From: Porogramme epimiltina | Taxonomy: Eukaryota; Basidiomycota; Agaricomycetes; Polyporales; Polyporaceae | NCBI GenBank assembly: GCA_900155495.1 | Contig: FTLJ01000400.1 | Location: forward strand, 26,860-90,859 | DNA: 64,000 bases | Reading direction: 5' to 3' | Shown here: positions 1 to 10,530 of the stretch, piece by piece | Numbering within the stretch: position 1 is the first letter of the stretch | Layout: every line of letters begins with the position of its first letter | Position numbers and translations under genes: made by a program | The notes under the pieces: generated by a model | What the model was told of the DNA's origin: nothing | Databases searched by the model: none | What the model saw: only the letters and a program-made list of their open reading frames with translations

Positions 1-757
1 AAGGACTCCGTCGCGGAGCTCCGTGCGGTCGAGCCAAGCGCAGGGATGCGCGAGGTCTTCGCGAAGTCTACCGCAGACCCGCGCGTGTCCGTCCACGAGG
101 GTACCTTCGACACCACTGGTGTCGAGGACGGCTGGGCGGATGCCATTATCATCGCTCAGGTATGCACAAGCTCGAAGAACCCACTCACCTTCGGAGACGC
201 AGAAGCTGACGCCTCTGCGGCAGGCCTACCACTGGTGTCCCGATTACGACAAGGCGTGCGCCGAATTCGCGCGCGTGCTCAAGCCCGGAGGCATCGTCGC
301 CCTTATCTGGAACCTTGAAGACAGGTACAGGCTCATTTCTCTTTAAGCCTCTGCTTCTAGCACGTACAGCCGCTGACCGTCCCGCCATGTGCCTAGGAAC
401 CGTTCGACGTGGGTCGCGCAGCTGCGCGACAACTACGAACAATACGAGTCTGGCTCTCCCCAGTTCCGGCTCGGCCTGTGGCGCGCGACATTTTCGACCC
501 CAACGTACAATGCGAACTTTGCCCCGCCCGAGGAGAACGTGTGGGACTATGTTCTCCACGGTACGCGCGACATCGTTGTCGATCGCGCGTGCAGTAAGAG
601 CTACATTGCGCGTCTCTCCCCCGAGGATCGCGCCAAGCTCATCGCAGAAATTGATACGCTGCTCCAGCGTAAGGAGAACTTTACATGGGTGGATGAGGAC
701 AAGGGGGTGTTCGAATACCCGTACCAGACGTTCCTTGTCGTCTCAAAGAAGAATTAG
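1..757 (+). CDS. Class I SAM-dependent methyltransferase (type 11), 3' part
   Basis: The reading frame is open from the first base, so the 5' end lies outside the window. Three exons are visible. The motif LKPGGIVALIW is the post-I region typical of methyltransferase type 11 proteins, and AYHWCPDYDKACAEF precedes it as in the yeast Crg1/Tmt1-like group. Introns of about 70 bases follow AIIIAQ and NLEDR. The C-terminal half (YPYQTFLVVSKKN) ends at a TAG. These enzymes use S-adenosylmethionine; the substrate cannot be told from sequence, and trans-aconitate or a small lipid-like acid is only a family-based guess. The SAM-binding glycine motif must lie upstream of the window. It is convergent with HSP90. 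Confidence 0.8.
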
Positions 758-1054
758 TTGTAAGGAGTAGACGTAATCATTGTTCGAAGTTGCAATATAT
801 CATCCGCCACGTTTGTTGACCTTGTCCGCAGCGATCTTTGCAGACTTTGCTCCACGTTCCTGGATACGAGGGTTGACTCGGACAGTTAAGATGAGATGAA
901 AGCAAAGTGATCATTGCGGTGCTATGGTACTAATGATGAGCGTGAGATGCGACAAGACAGCAGTGCCCGACAATCTAATATACACGTGGAAATGAACCTC
1001 TTCAGATCTATCGTACCCAGAAAACGTCAGAAAGAGCAAGCGAGAGCGAGCCTT

Positions 1055-3486
1055 TTAGTCGATCTCCTCCATCGCCGAGGTGGAAGCAGCCTCCGCTGCT
1101 GGTGGCTCCTCAACGCTTGCCGAGGGCTCAGGTGCAGACTCCTCCTCATCAACATCAAGACCCAGCGCGATCATGCGGTGGATGCGCTTCGCGAACGACG
1201 TGGGGTCGTCGAGCGAGAAGCCAGAGGTGAGGAGCGCGGTCTCGAAGAGCAGGTACGTGAGGTCACGGACGGACTTGTCCGCCTTGTCCTCCGCGACCTT
1301 GCGCTTGAGCTCCTTGACGATGGGGTTCGCCGGGTTGAGCTCGAGCGTCTTCTTGGATGCCATGTACGACGACATGGACGAATCACGGAGAGCCTGCGCC
1401 TTCATGATACGCTCCTGCAAACATGTTCGCGGTTAGGGGGCTGTGCACGGACGGACGCAAGAAGACGAGAAATTTACCATGTTCGACGACCAACCGAACT
1501 GGCCCGTAACAAGGACGCAAGGCGAGTCCGCGATACGGTTGGAGACGACGACCTTCTCGACCTTCTCGCCGAGCGCGTCCTTGACCGCCTTGCAGAGGTC
1601 CTCGAACTGCTTGGCCTCCTCCTCGCGGGCCTTCTTCTCCTCCTCGGTCTCCTCGAGCTCAAGGCCCTCCTTCGACACACAGATGAGCTTGTGGCCGTCG
1701 AACTCCTTGAGCTGAGTGATCGCGTATTCGTCGATGGGGTCGACAAGGAGAAGAACTTCGAAGCCCTTCTTCTTGAGAACCTCGAGGAACGGCGAGTCCT
1801 TGACGGCCGAGAGCGACTCGCCAGTGAGGTAGTAGATGTTCTTCTGGACCTCGGGCATACGAGTGATGTAGTCTAGAGCGCACCCAACGTCTCAGAACCC
1901 ATCCAATGGCGTGAACATTACGAACGACTCACCCTTGAGCGAAGTCATCTCCTCGCTCGACTTCGTCGTGTAGAAGCGGAGGAACTCAGCAAGCTTGCTG
2001 CGGTTCTGGGCGTCCTCGTGGATACCGAGCTTGATGTTCTTGCCGAAGGACTCGTAGAACTTGTTGAAGTTGTCCTTGTCCTCCGCAATCTCGGAGAAGA
2101 GGTCCATGCACTTCTTGACGAGGTTCTTGCGGATGACCTTGAGGATCTTGTTCTGCTGGAGCGTCTCACGAGAGATGTTGAGCGGGAGATCCTCGGAGTC
2201 GACGATACCCTTGATGAAGTTGAGGTACTCGGGGATAAGGTCCTCGCAGTCGTCCATGATGAAGACACGGCGGACGTAGAGCTTGATGTTGTTGCGCTTC
2301 TTCTTGGACTCGAAGAGATCGAACGGAGCACTGAAGACGACTATGAGCTAAAGTCCGTAGGAGCGAATGTCTAGGGAGACTCACCGCTTAGGGACGAAAA
2401 GGATCGCCTTGAACTCGAGCTGGCCCTCAACGGAGAAGTGCTTGACGGCGAGATGGTCCTCCCAGTCGTTCGTCAAGCTCTTGTAGAATGCACCGTACTC
2501 CTCAGCGTTGATGTCTGAGGGGTTACGCGTCCAGATGGGCTTGGTCTTGTTGAGCTCCTCGTCGGAGACCTCCTTCTCCTTGATCTTCTTGGTCTTCTTG
2601 GGCTTGTCCTCGTCCTCGACCTCCTCGATCTTAGACTCCTCCTTGTCCTCCTTCACCTCCTCCTCATCGTCCTCGACCTCCTGTGGTAAGAGTCAGAGAT
2701 TGCTTTCGCGCATATGTCCGAAACGCGACTCGCCTTCTCGACCTCCTTGGTGACCGCCAACTTAATGGGGTAGGAGATGAACTCGGAGTGCTTCTTGACG
2801 ATCTCCTTGATACGCTTCTCCTCAAGGTACTCGGTCTGGTCCTCCTTGAGGTAGAGGCGGATCTCGGTACCGCGCCCGAGCTGTGCGTTCGAGGTGTCGG
2901 GGGTGATGGTGAAAGTGCCGCCGGCCGCGGACTCCCAGATGTACTGCTCGTCGTCGTTGTGCTTGGAGATGACCTGCACACGCTCCGCGACGAGGTACGC
3001 AGAGTAGAAGCCGACACCGAACTGACCGATCATGGAGATATCGGCACCCGACTGGAGCGCCTCCATGAAGCCCTGAACACAGAGCGTCAGTAAGCGAAGA
3101 TACCGACGGGCAAGCCGATATGACGTACCTTCGTGCCGGACTTCGCAATGGTACCGAGGTTGTTGACGAGGTCGGCCTTGGTCATGCCGATACCGGAGTC
3201 AATGATGGAGAGGATCTTGTTCTCCTTGTCGGGGACAATGCGAATGCAAAGCTCCTTGCCAGTGTCAAGGACGGAGGGGTCGGTGAGGGAGGCATAACGG
3301 ATCTTGTCGAGCGCATCAGACGCGTTCGAGATCAGTTCACGGAGGAAGATCTCCTTGTTGGAGTAGAAGGTGTCTGTGCGACGCGCGTTCAGTACACGGA
3401 AAAGGGCAGACCCGAATATACGCACTAATGATGAGATCGAGCAGCTGGCTGATCTCGGCCTGGAAGCCAAAGCTCTCGGAAGCCAT
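1055..3486 (-). CDS. HSP90: Cytosolic heat shock protein 90
   Basis: ATP-dependent dimeric chaperone for kinases, receptors and other clients. Seven exons are visible. The N-terminal GHKL ATPase begins [19 protein letters not shown] and, after a short intron, continues [20 protein letters not shown]. The ATP-pocket motifs [19 protein letters not shown] and [15 protein letters not shown] follow. A charged acidic/lysine linker (about residues 210-260), the middle domain ([30 protein letters not shown]) and the C-terminal dimerisation domain come next. Start and length fit the family. The tail reads MEEID: the last codons are ATG GAG GAG ATC GAC TAA, whereas cytosolic Hsp90 almost always ends MEEVD, the TPR co-chaperone anchor. 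Long antisense frames over this gene are composition shadows. Heat regulation is suggested by the elements upstream. Confidence 0.97.
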
Positions 3487-3613
3487 TTTTGAGCGTGAGG
3501 GTCGTGAAGGGGAGGCGGAGGTAGATACGAGATGGGGAGAAAGATGCGCGGAACGTGAGGGCAGGCGGCGGCGAGGAGGAGGGCTTAAGTAGAGGCCCCC
3601 CCGAGCCATTCGA

Positions 3614-3684
3614 GAACCTTCCATCTTTCTCGTCCTTTCCGGGCAGGCGCCCGCTTCCTAGTCTTTCTCGTCTCTCGAACCTTC
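3614..3684 (-). promoter_or_regulatory. Heat-shock-element-like sites upstream of HSP90
   Basis: Two perfect GAACCTTC palindromes (GAAnnTTC, the core of a heat-shock element) lie at 3614-3621 and 3677-3684, about 130 and 195 bases upstream of the HSP90 start codon. Further TTC-rich half-sites surround them. Hsf1 binding is inferred from the consensus and the identity of the gene. The rest of 3487-3797 is HSP90 promoter and leader on one side and the 3' region of the hamartin gene on the other, with no other gene seen. Confidence 0.6.
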
Positions 3685-3797
3685 CGCGTCCTTCGGCCGT
3701 TTTCGATCGCCCCTGCCTTTTCCGGAATGCTATGTCTTTCCAGGCGCCCTGACGTCCGTCCGTAGTCCATAATTTACTCCGTCCCCGAGTACAATAT

Positions 3798-6700
3798 CTA
3801 TCGTGGCGGTGAAGAGGCGATAGGTGAGCCCACAAGGCCGGTGCGGCCGCTCATCTGCTGCTTCAGTACTTCTACCATAGCCTTCACCTCCTCGTTCTCG
3901 TCTCGTAGGTCGTCGATCTCGTTGCGCAACCTCTCGTTCATCGCCAACGTTCGCCGCCACTCCTCGGGCAACGCCGTCGGTCGCTGTAGTACCGAACCCC
4001 GCCGCGAGGTTTCCGCCTGTTTCTTGTAACGCTCGACCCTGCCCTGCAAATCTTCTATTTGCTGTTGCTGCGAGCTGCGGTGACAGGTCAGACTCGAGAA
4101 GCTTCCAAGAGACACATAACAAGGCGCTTACCTGGCATGTTGCTCTAAATCTCTCACCATGTGTTCATACGATTGCAGCTCGAGCAGCATTTTCTGGTAT
4201 TTGCTAGTGAATGCGGCAAGATGGTCTTTGCTATCATTGAGTTTCTGCACATCAGACTCCCTATTGACAGAGGCTAGTGTAAAGCTCTGGCAGCACAGCA
4301 TACTATCGATCGAGGACGTACCATAGCCGCTGCAGCCTCATCAGCTGGTCAACCTGAATCTCATAGTCGTGTAGCCTGTCCACCTTGTGGGCAGTCTCTT
4401 TGATCCGTGTCTCGAGTCGGAACACCAGCTGACTTGCGTCTGCGAGAAGTTTCCCTTGGGCCGTGAATGTGTCCTAGGGTAGGCAGTGTAAGTGGTCGGA
4501 CACCGGTGCTATAGTGGGAAAACTAGTAATTCACCTTGGCTTCCTTTTCGGCCGCCCGCATAGCCGCAGCTTCGCTGGTCCACGTCTTCTTCTCATCCCG
4601 CAGCACGGTAACCCTGTCCTGCAGTTGCTTGTTCCAGTCCGTATATCGCGCTCGTTGGGCCACTGCCTGGCCCTTCTCTTGTTTGAGCTCTTGCTGTAGC
4701 TGCGCGATCGTGTTTTTGTACTCCTTCAGCGTGTCACGCTGGATGGTACATCGTGGCGGCGTTCAGCGACAAGCGAGCACGCGCACAAGAGATGGACCAC
4801 TCACCAGACTTTGCCTCTCGACCTCCTCATTCCTTGAGAGCACGCGCTCTTTGTACAACCGCCCAATGTGCTTCACGTTCTCGCGTGCGGTCCACAGCTC
4901 GAGGTTGAGATCGTTCTTTAGCAGAAGTACCTCGCGCTGCAGTCCCGAGATCGCTTGCGCAATGTGTGGTGGGACCAGTGTCTCGTCCGGGGGCGGCTCG
5001 CGCTCGGGAGGCGGAACTAGCGTGCTTACCAAGGCCCCCTCCGAAGACCGTGAGTGATCTCGACCTCTCTCCGCGCGCGAGGGGGAACGGGTCCCAGATT
5101 GTGGGAAGAGCATAGTGGGCCACAACCCAGGGGCATCCACGATCTCAACATCGATCCCGGAGCGGAGCGCAATCGAAGTGGTGACCATGTCCGCAAGCGA
5201 TATCCTGACTTGTACAGGAGGTGCCGGTACTGGCGCTGGTATATCTCCGCTGTACTTGGAGGATTCCGCGGATGAAGATATGGGAGCAGCATCTGCGTCC
5301 GCGTCCGATAGGCTAGACGGTATAGGGGGATCGACGGCTGGTTGAGGGCTAGAAGCACGTCCGCGTTCTGTGTTTAATGGTGCTTCGGATGGAAGAGGGC
5401 CTCTCTGCGGCTCCTGGCTCAGCCCAAGGGTCGCGTTGCGAATATCGAGCATGGTTGCCCCGCTAACGATCCGAGATACGTCATATTCTGCCCAAAAGCC
5501 CGGTTGTTCGAGCTCCTCCGTAGCTTCGCGCCAGATAAGCGATGGATGCAAAACGTGCATGCGCAGTAGTCGCTGCGAGCGTGGAAGTCGTTGGTGAAGC
5601 TAGTATAACACGGCGTGAAAGAACTCACCTCACTAGAGCTCCGAATCTTTGCTTCGTCAAGTGCGTCTTCCCAGCTCACCGCGTAAAAGCTCTCCAAGTT
5701 ACTGTCGTTGAGATACCTCACGGGATATCGCAAGAACCGAATGGTATTGCACGGGAAAAGATAGTACAGGAATGTGAAGTACCGGTGTGCTGAAGGAGCC
5801 TTTGACACGGCACCATCGAAGGTCAGTTTGAGGCGAGACCATTCAATGTCTTCACGGATGGGGAGAGAGTGGGGATCTTCGTGTTCGGAATCTTCTTCTG
5901 TGTCCACATCCTTCTCGTCGGGATCCTCAGCGGCGACCTCGGAGCGAGAGAAGGGTTGCCGTTCCTTCCAACATAGAATTCGCGCTAAAATGAGAAGAAG
6001 TTGAGGTAAGAAGCGCTTCAGATCTTCGCAAGCCTTAATCGCAAAAATGGGAAGAAGCTTGCTGAGGACAGTCAGTCCAATAGTGCAGATAGTTGAGGAG
6101 TCGTCGAATATGAGAGAATATAAAAGGTTGGACATAAGAGGGTGCCGGGCAAGAGCATGCGCATGGTCGGGGAATTCTGGTCTGGAAGTGTATGCATTGA
6201 AAAGTATGAGCAGCTGCAGTCGAGATGTTGGCGATGTGAAGCAATGGTACAGCTCTGTGAAGAAATCCTAACGGCCAGGGGTAAGTAAGCGGGGACAAGG
6301 ATGGTTTCCTCGAACTTACTTGTGGCCGCTCAACACCCATGCTCACCAGAACATCCTCCAAATTGGCTTTCCAACAAGCCTTTTGCTCCCGTTGGCTTTG
6401 CTCCAAACCTGCCCACTCTAAAACATCATCTCCTGAGCTCTCGTTGAAGGCGTCCAGAAGGTAGAGATCCATCAACCTCCGCCGGAAATCACCCATCCGC
6501 TCCCTTTGCTTTTCTATGTCTACAGGGTCGCTATCCGCATTAGAAAAGTTGCTGTCGGGATCGAGTGCGATGAGGATCAGCTGCTTGGCGTGTCCCACGG
6601 CCTGAGGCGACAGTTTGGGCTCGCGCAATACGGGGCGAAGGACGAGATCAAACCACGTGGAAATGACAGAACGAGAAGAGAGGATAGGTTTAAGACGATG

Positions 6701-6946
6701 GAGGAAGGCCAGAAAGACTTCGGCGTGGGGCAGAAGAGAGTGGCCAAGGACCTCGTCGTAAATCTGTTGAAGTCCATCCTCGAGCTGGCTGAGGAGAGTG
6801 CTGGACTCCGGTGCAGGGGCAGCGGAGCATTCTAGCACGAACACGTCCACGCGACTAAGGATTTCTTCAAGACACAGTGCATCTGGAGATGGTTCGAGGA
6901 AGAGACGGAGTTGTGTACAGAGGTCGACGACGGCTGGAGAAGACAT
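3798..6946 (-). CDS. TSC1: Hamartin (TSC1) homologue
   Basis: Scaffold subunit of the TSC1-TSC2 Rheb-GAP complex that restrains TORC1. The multi-exon protein is about 900 residues by estimate. The N-terminal helical-repeat region begins MSSPAVVDLCTQLRLFL; the preceding in-frame codon used by a longer open frame is GTG, so the ATG at 6946 is chosen. The hamartin hallmark is YFTFLYYLFPCNTIRFLRY, matching the family's LYGMFPCNF segment, followed by NLESFYAVSWEDAL. The C-terminal third is coiled coil: IEDLQGRVERYKKQAE and ERLRNEIDDLRDENEEVKAMVE. A serine/proline-rich linker (about residues 400-550) joins the parts. Several introns of 50-60 bases interrupt it. TSC2 is not in the window. The exact exon edges in the coiled-coil part are less certain than the identity. 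Confidence 0.85.
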
Positions 6947-7469
6947 GACCGCATCGAGCGTCAGCACCTCGTACGCTCATGTGGTAGAGCGCTTAACCCC
7001 TCAGGCTCAGCTGATGCCACTATTTTGTATTGCCGATGTTGGTCAATAGGCGTTGAGTAAATGAGTAAACAAAGGACTGCGAGCAAATTCATGGATAGAG
7101 AGGAGTACGTGTTTCCGGGATGATAAAAGCAGGAGAAATAATTGCTCTACTCAGCATACTTGCCTATTACTTGCCATATCAATAAGACCCCAGGACCAGA
7201 GGGAGAGATTCGGAAGCGCCTAAGGATAATCTCTGCAGTAGGGTTAGGGTTCTACGCGTCCGTTCTCGTCATCGTTCCCAACAACGAGTAAGCCTCGCAA
7301 CCCGTCCTTCACTCACAAAAGTCACGGTATGTCGGATCTATCTGCTCATACCCTCTATCGTCGTCGAAGATATCCTTGTGCCGTTCTACATCGATATTCC
7401 CGATGGATTGCAAACCGTTCGTCTGGATGCACCAGCAGGCGCTGATTGTCAGACGACCTACGCTCACAG
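6947..7469. promoter_or_regulatory. Divergent promoter region of TSC1 and EGD2
   Basis: This 523-base gap separates two divergent start codons. No gene is seen in it. It contains the telomere-repeat-like box described separately. A possible 5'-UTR intron acceptor (cgctcacag) sits directly before the EGD2 ATG. Confidence 0.6.
7239..7251 (+). promoter_or_regulatory. Telo-box (TAGGGTTAGGGTT), candidate Tbf1-type site
   Basis: TAGGGTTAGGGTT is two copies of the TTAGGG unit, 219 bases upstream of the NAC alpha start. In many fungi TTAGGG motifs in promoters of ribosomal protein and translation genes are bound by Tbf1-like Myb factors. NAC alpha belongs to the same translation regulon, so this role is plausible but inferred. 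Confidence 0.5.
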
Positions 7470-8236
7470 ATGTCGGCCACTATCGAGGAAATCCACTCCG
7501 ACCATTCCGACCATGACCATGATCACCACGACCATGATCACGACCACACCCACGAGGAGGATCCTACCTCCCAGGCTGCGCTCGACAAGATCCAGTCGCG
7601 CTCAGAGCGCAAGTCGAGGAAGGCGCTGCTTTCCCTCGGCCTGAAGAAGGTCCCTGGCATCACCCGTGTCACCCTCCGCCGGCCAAAGAACGTACGTATT
7701 TCAATGTATCTCTAACTTTAAAAAGGACGCGTCCTGACGCGCGATTCCAGGTGCTGTTCGTGATCGCGTCCCCCGATGTGTACAAGTCGCCCAACAGCGA
7801 CTGCTACATCGTCTTCGGTGAGGCGAAGGTGCGCATATCCTCATTTTACGCGTCAAAGGCGTTGCCTCTTACAGACATACGGACAGATCGAGGACATGAA
7901 CTCGCAGGCTCAGCTGTCTGCTGCCCAGCAGCTCGCGAGCGGCGCGGGTAGCGGCATGCCCAACCTCACGAGCTCCGGTGCCGGTGGCGCCGACGATGAC
8001 GACGATGACATCCCCGAGCTGGAGGCGGTTGAGGAGGATGGCAACGTGGACGAGACCGGTGTCGACCCGAAAGACATTGAGCTTGTTATCCAGCAAGTCG
8101 GCTGCTCGCGCGCGAAGGCCGTCCGGGTATTGAAGGAGAGTGGCGGTGATCTCATCAACGCTAGTGAGTACTCGTACGCTCTCCATTACGGAACGATAGC
8201 TGACGAGGACGTGCAGTCATGGCTGCGAGCGAGTGA
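7470..8236 (+). CDS. EGD2: Nascent polypeptide-associated complex subunit alpha
   Basis: The alpha subunit of NAC binds nascent chains at the ribosome exit tunnel and helps targeting. Domain order: an unusual N-terminus rich in alternating His and Asp (about residues 9-30), the NAC domain ([60 protein letters not shown]), an acidic linker, and a C-terminal UBA domain ([20 protein letters not shown]). The open frame extends upstream only through a TTG codon, so the ATG at 7470 is used. Four exons are seen; the last encodes only IMAASE and the TGA after an intron at about 8164-8216. It is convergent with TRM9, 115 bases away. Confidence 0.95.
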
Positions 8237-8351
8237 TCTTGTTGTGTTGCACTGTATCATTACCACATTGTTATGTCGCACTACCTTGCTCAAAAATCTG
8301 CTCTTGGGCTCCATCAACCCTTTCCACGCGTGTTGCAAGTCTGTTGGAAAG

Positions 8352-9406
8352 TCATTGCTGCCAGCGACGCAATTCTACGAAGTAATTGGATCGTTCCCAC
8401 CCATCCGAGACGACCTCTACGCCCGCTCGTCCTCCAAGAGCTTCCGATGGTGTTCCTACAAATAGCCCCATTTGCTCCGCTGCCTCTACAATCAACTCGC
8501 GCAGCTCTCCTTGAGCAAACATATGGTAATATCTATTGAACACTTTGGGTGGCAGGGCTTCGGGGGCTACCGCAGCAGCTATTTCCACCTCTTCAGCCTG
8601 GGTTACGCTCGTCTTGCCTCTGCGTTTTTGCAGCTTCGGTTTTGGATCTTTCGTCGTACTTAATACCCAGGGCACGTAGACATCTTGCCCTTTTGTAGTC
8701 GTTAAAGGAAGACTATCAGGGCCTGGAGGCAATGAACGTTTGGAGAGTTGGTCTTGTTCTATTGCCCAGACGTAGACGAGTGCACGTCCGTGCGAAGGAG
8801 AAATGGATTCCAGCAATCTCTGCACAATGTTCACCGATCAACGTCGGGGACGATGGAAGCTTTGAGGGCGCACCTGGACTGCAGTTCTACGCCTGCTCTG
8901 ACTGGCTAAATGGTGAATAGTCGCAATAGAGATAGCATAATCCTGCGTTCTCATCAGTCACCGACGGCAGCGTACATAATGACGTCAAATATTCACAAAG
9001 ACGCCTGTTCTCCACGGATTGTCGAGGACGTCTCCCCAGACAACGTCGCGATCGACATCTCCCGCACGCTTGGCGATTTTGAGCAAGTTGAGGCTCCTAT
9101 CGAGCCCGATCGTCCACACCTCGCCCGGTCGGTCGGCGGGTAGGGGGAGATATTTCCCGTTACCGGTTCCAAGGTCGACCCCTATCCACCCTGTGGGCAA
9201 AGAGGACATGAATGCGGAAATAATCGGCCATGGCTGGATCGGACAGACGTCAGGCACTGCATCAGCAAGGCAGCCAGTAGGCCACTTACTTTGTAGCGCG
9301 TAGACGAAAAATGAGGGGCAATCTCGTCGTATACCGCATGTACATGCGTGTCTTCGTACGTTTGCGGATCCTCACTAGAGACGGAAGCGGGCTTCACGTC
9401 GGGCAT
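8352..9406 (-). CDS. TRM9: tRNA wobble-uridine carboxymethyl methyltransferase Trm9
   Basis: SAM-dependent enzyme that methylates carboxymethyluridine at position 34 of certain tRNAs, with Trm112 as partner. Exon 1 starts [15 protein letters not shown] and contains [20 protein letters not shown], the family's YDxIAxHFSxTRYK signature. Exon 2 carries SAM motif I ([15 protein letters not shown]). A short exon reads [13 protein letters not shown], and the last long exon carries [13 protein letters not shown] long basic insert ([13 protein letters not shown]) precedes the C-terminus, which ends NYFVELRRW. The start at 9406 is the first ATG; the upstream open codon is TTG. Three introns are inferred. 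Confidence 0.9.
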
Positions 9407-9586
9407 ATTTGGGCCCAAAGTCAAGTGGCAGACACGGTGGAGGGTGTGCAAAGAGAGATATCCTTGATTCCGATGCTACAGTGGGGTGGACAGGGACAAC
9501 AGCGCGGGAGAAGACGACGAGGTAATAGAAAATGGCAAGGATACAAAAATCCAGAAAGAGCAAGAAGTGAAGCGGAGAAGGGCCGG

Positions 9587-10300
9587 TCAGCGCCCGGCGC
9601 TGTTTTCGCGACTGTGGCTGAAGCCCATCTCCTCGTCAAGTATCTCCCGGAACCTGCTCCCGTCAAACTGCGGGAAGGGGACGAGCGTGGCTGGGTCGAG
9701 CTTGTCGATGGCATGCGGCAGGTCCCTGTGCGGCGAGGGGGCCAAATGAGGGTGGTGGCGAGAGGATAGAGAGCAACGACGTACCCCACGGTGGCGGACT
9801 TGAGGTGGTTGAGGTGGGCGAGGGAGTCGGAGAGCTCCGCTTGATGGTTGTCGAGGAGGGTGGGATTGGGGACGACGATGAGGGGCTTCCTGAGCCTGAG
9901 AACGTCGAGGATGGTGCCGGAGCCTGGGGGGTGTCACGAAATGACGCACGCCATGCGGGGAAAGAGGCTCACCTGCATGGCTGATGATCAAATCGGCCCG
10001 CTCGTAGTCCTCCTTGAGCGTCGGCTTGAACCGCCAGACGTTCACCTCGAGCGACCCCGGAAGCTGCCAGTGGCCGTCTGCCAGCGACCGGAACGGCGAG
10101 GTGTCGAAGCTAGAGTGCCCGCACTGGATGTCCATCGTCCGGTACCCCTTCGTCTGAAGCGCCTCCAACACCGGCCCCGACAGCACCCTCTGCACCAGCG
10201 TGTCGAAGCGCGTCGACCCCACAGTCACAAAGACGTGCGTCCGGCCAGCAGGGCCGGCGGCGGCAGAAGCAGGATAAAGCGTCGGTTCGTCGTGGGGCAT
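9587..10300 (-). CDS. ALG13: UDP-GlcNAc transferase catalytic subunit Alg13
   Basis: Catalytic half of the Alg13-Alg14 enzyme that adds the second GlcNAc to dolichol-PP-GlcNAc on the cytosolic face of the ER. The first exon has the GT28-family N-terminus [19 protein letters not shown] and ends [12 protein letters not shown]. After a 49-base intron a frame-shifted exon gives [20 protein letters not shown] and [17 protein letters not shown], the UDP-GlcNAc binding segment. A last exon gives [17 protein letters not shown]. The upstream open codon is GTG, so the ATG at 10300 is taken. It is divergent from PRO3, with 230 bases between start codons. Confidence 0.9.
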   Translation of the reverse strand: MPHDEPTLYPASAAAGPAGRTHVFVTVGSTRFDTLVQRVLSGPVLEALQTKGYRTMDIQCGHSSFDTSPFRSLADGHWQLPGSLEVNVWRFKPTLKEDYERADLIISHAGEPLSPHGVRHFVTPPRLRHHPRRSQAQEAPHRRPQSHPPRQPSSGALRLPRPPQPPQVRHRGVRRCSLSSRHHPHLAPSPHRDLPHAIDKLDPATLVPFPQFDGSRFREILDEEMGFSHSRENSAGR

Positions 10301-10530
10301 GGTCAAGTCGTGCGGACACCGCAGGGGTCGGGCTAGGCAACCGTCACGCTGGTGAGCAACTCGTCGACTCACTCTCGTCCTGCCTTGACGCCTCCCTCCT
10401 CTTTCTGCTCATATACGTACGCAGCCCGGACCCTGCCCGGCCTCCTTTCTCCCTGCCCACCCCGCCTCCGGCGATTTAATCTGATTGCAGCGCCAGGGAG
10501 CCCCATTCTGCTCTCTCACCTGACTCCGCC

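Noticed and set aside
914..1876. 320-codon plus-strand open frame antisense to HSP90
   Set aside because: It lies over HSP90 exons and introns and its product is Leu/Arg/Glu-rich without any family signal. It is a shadow of strong codon bias.
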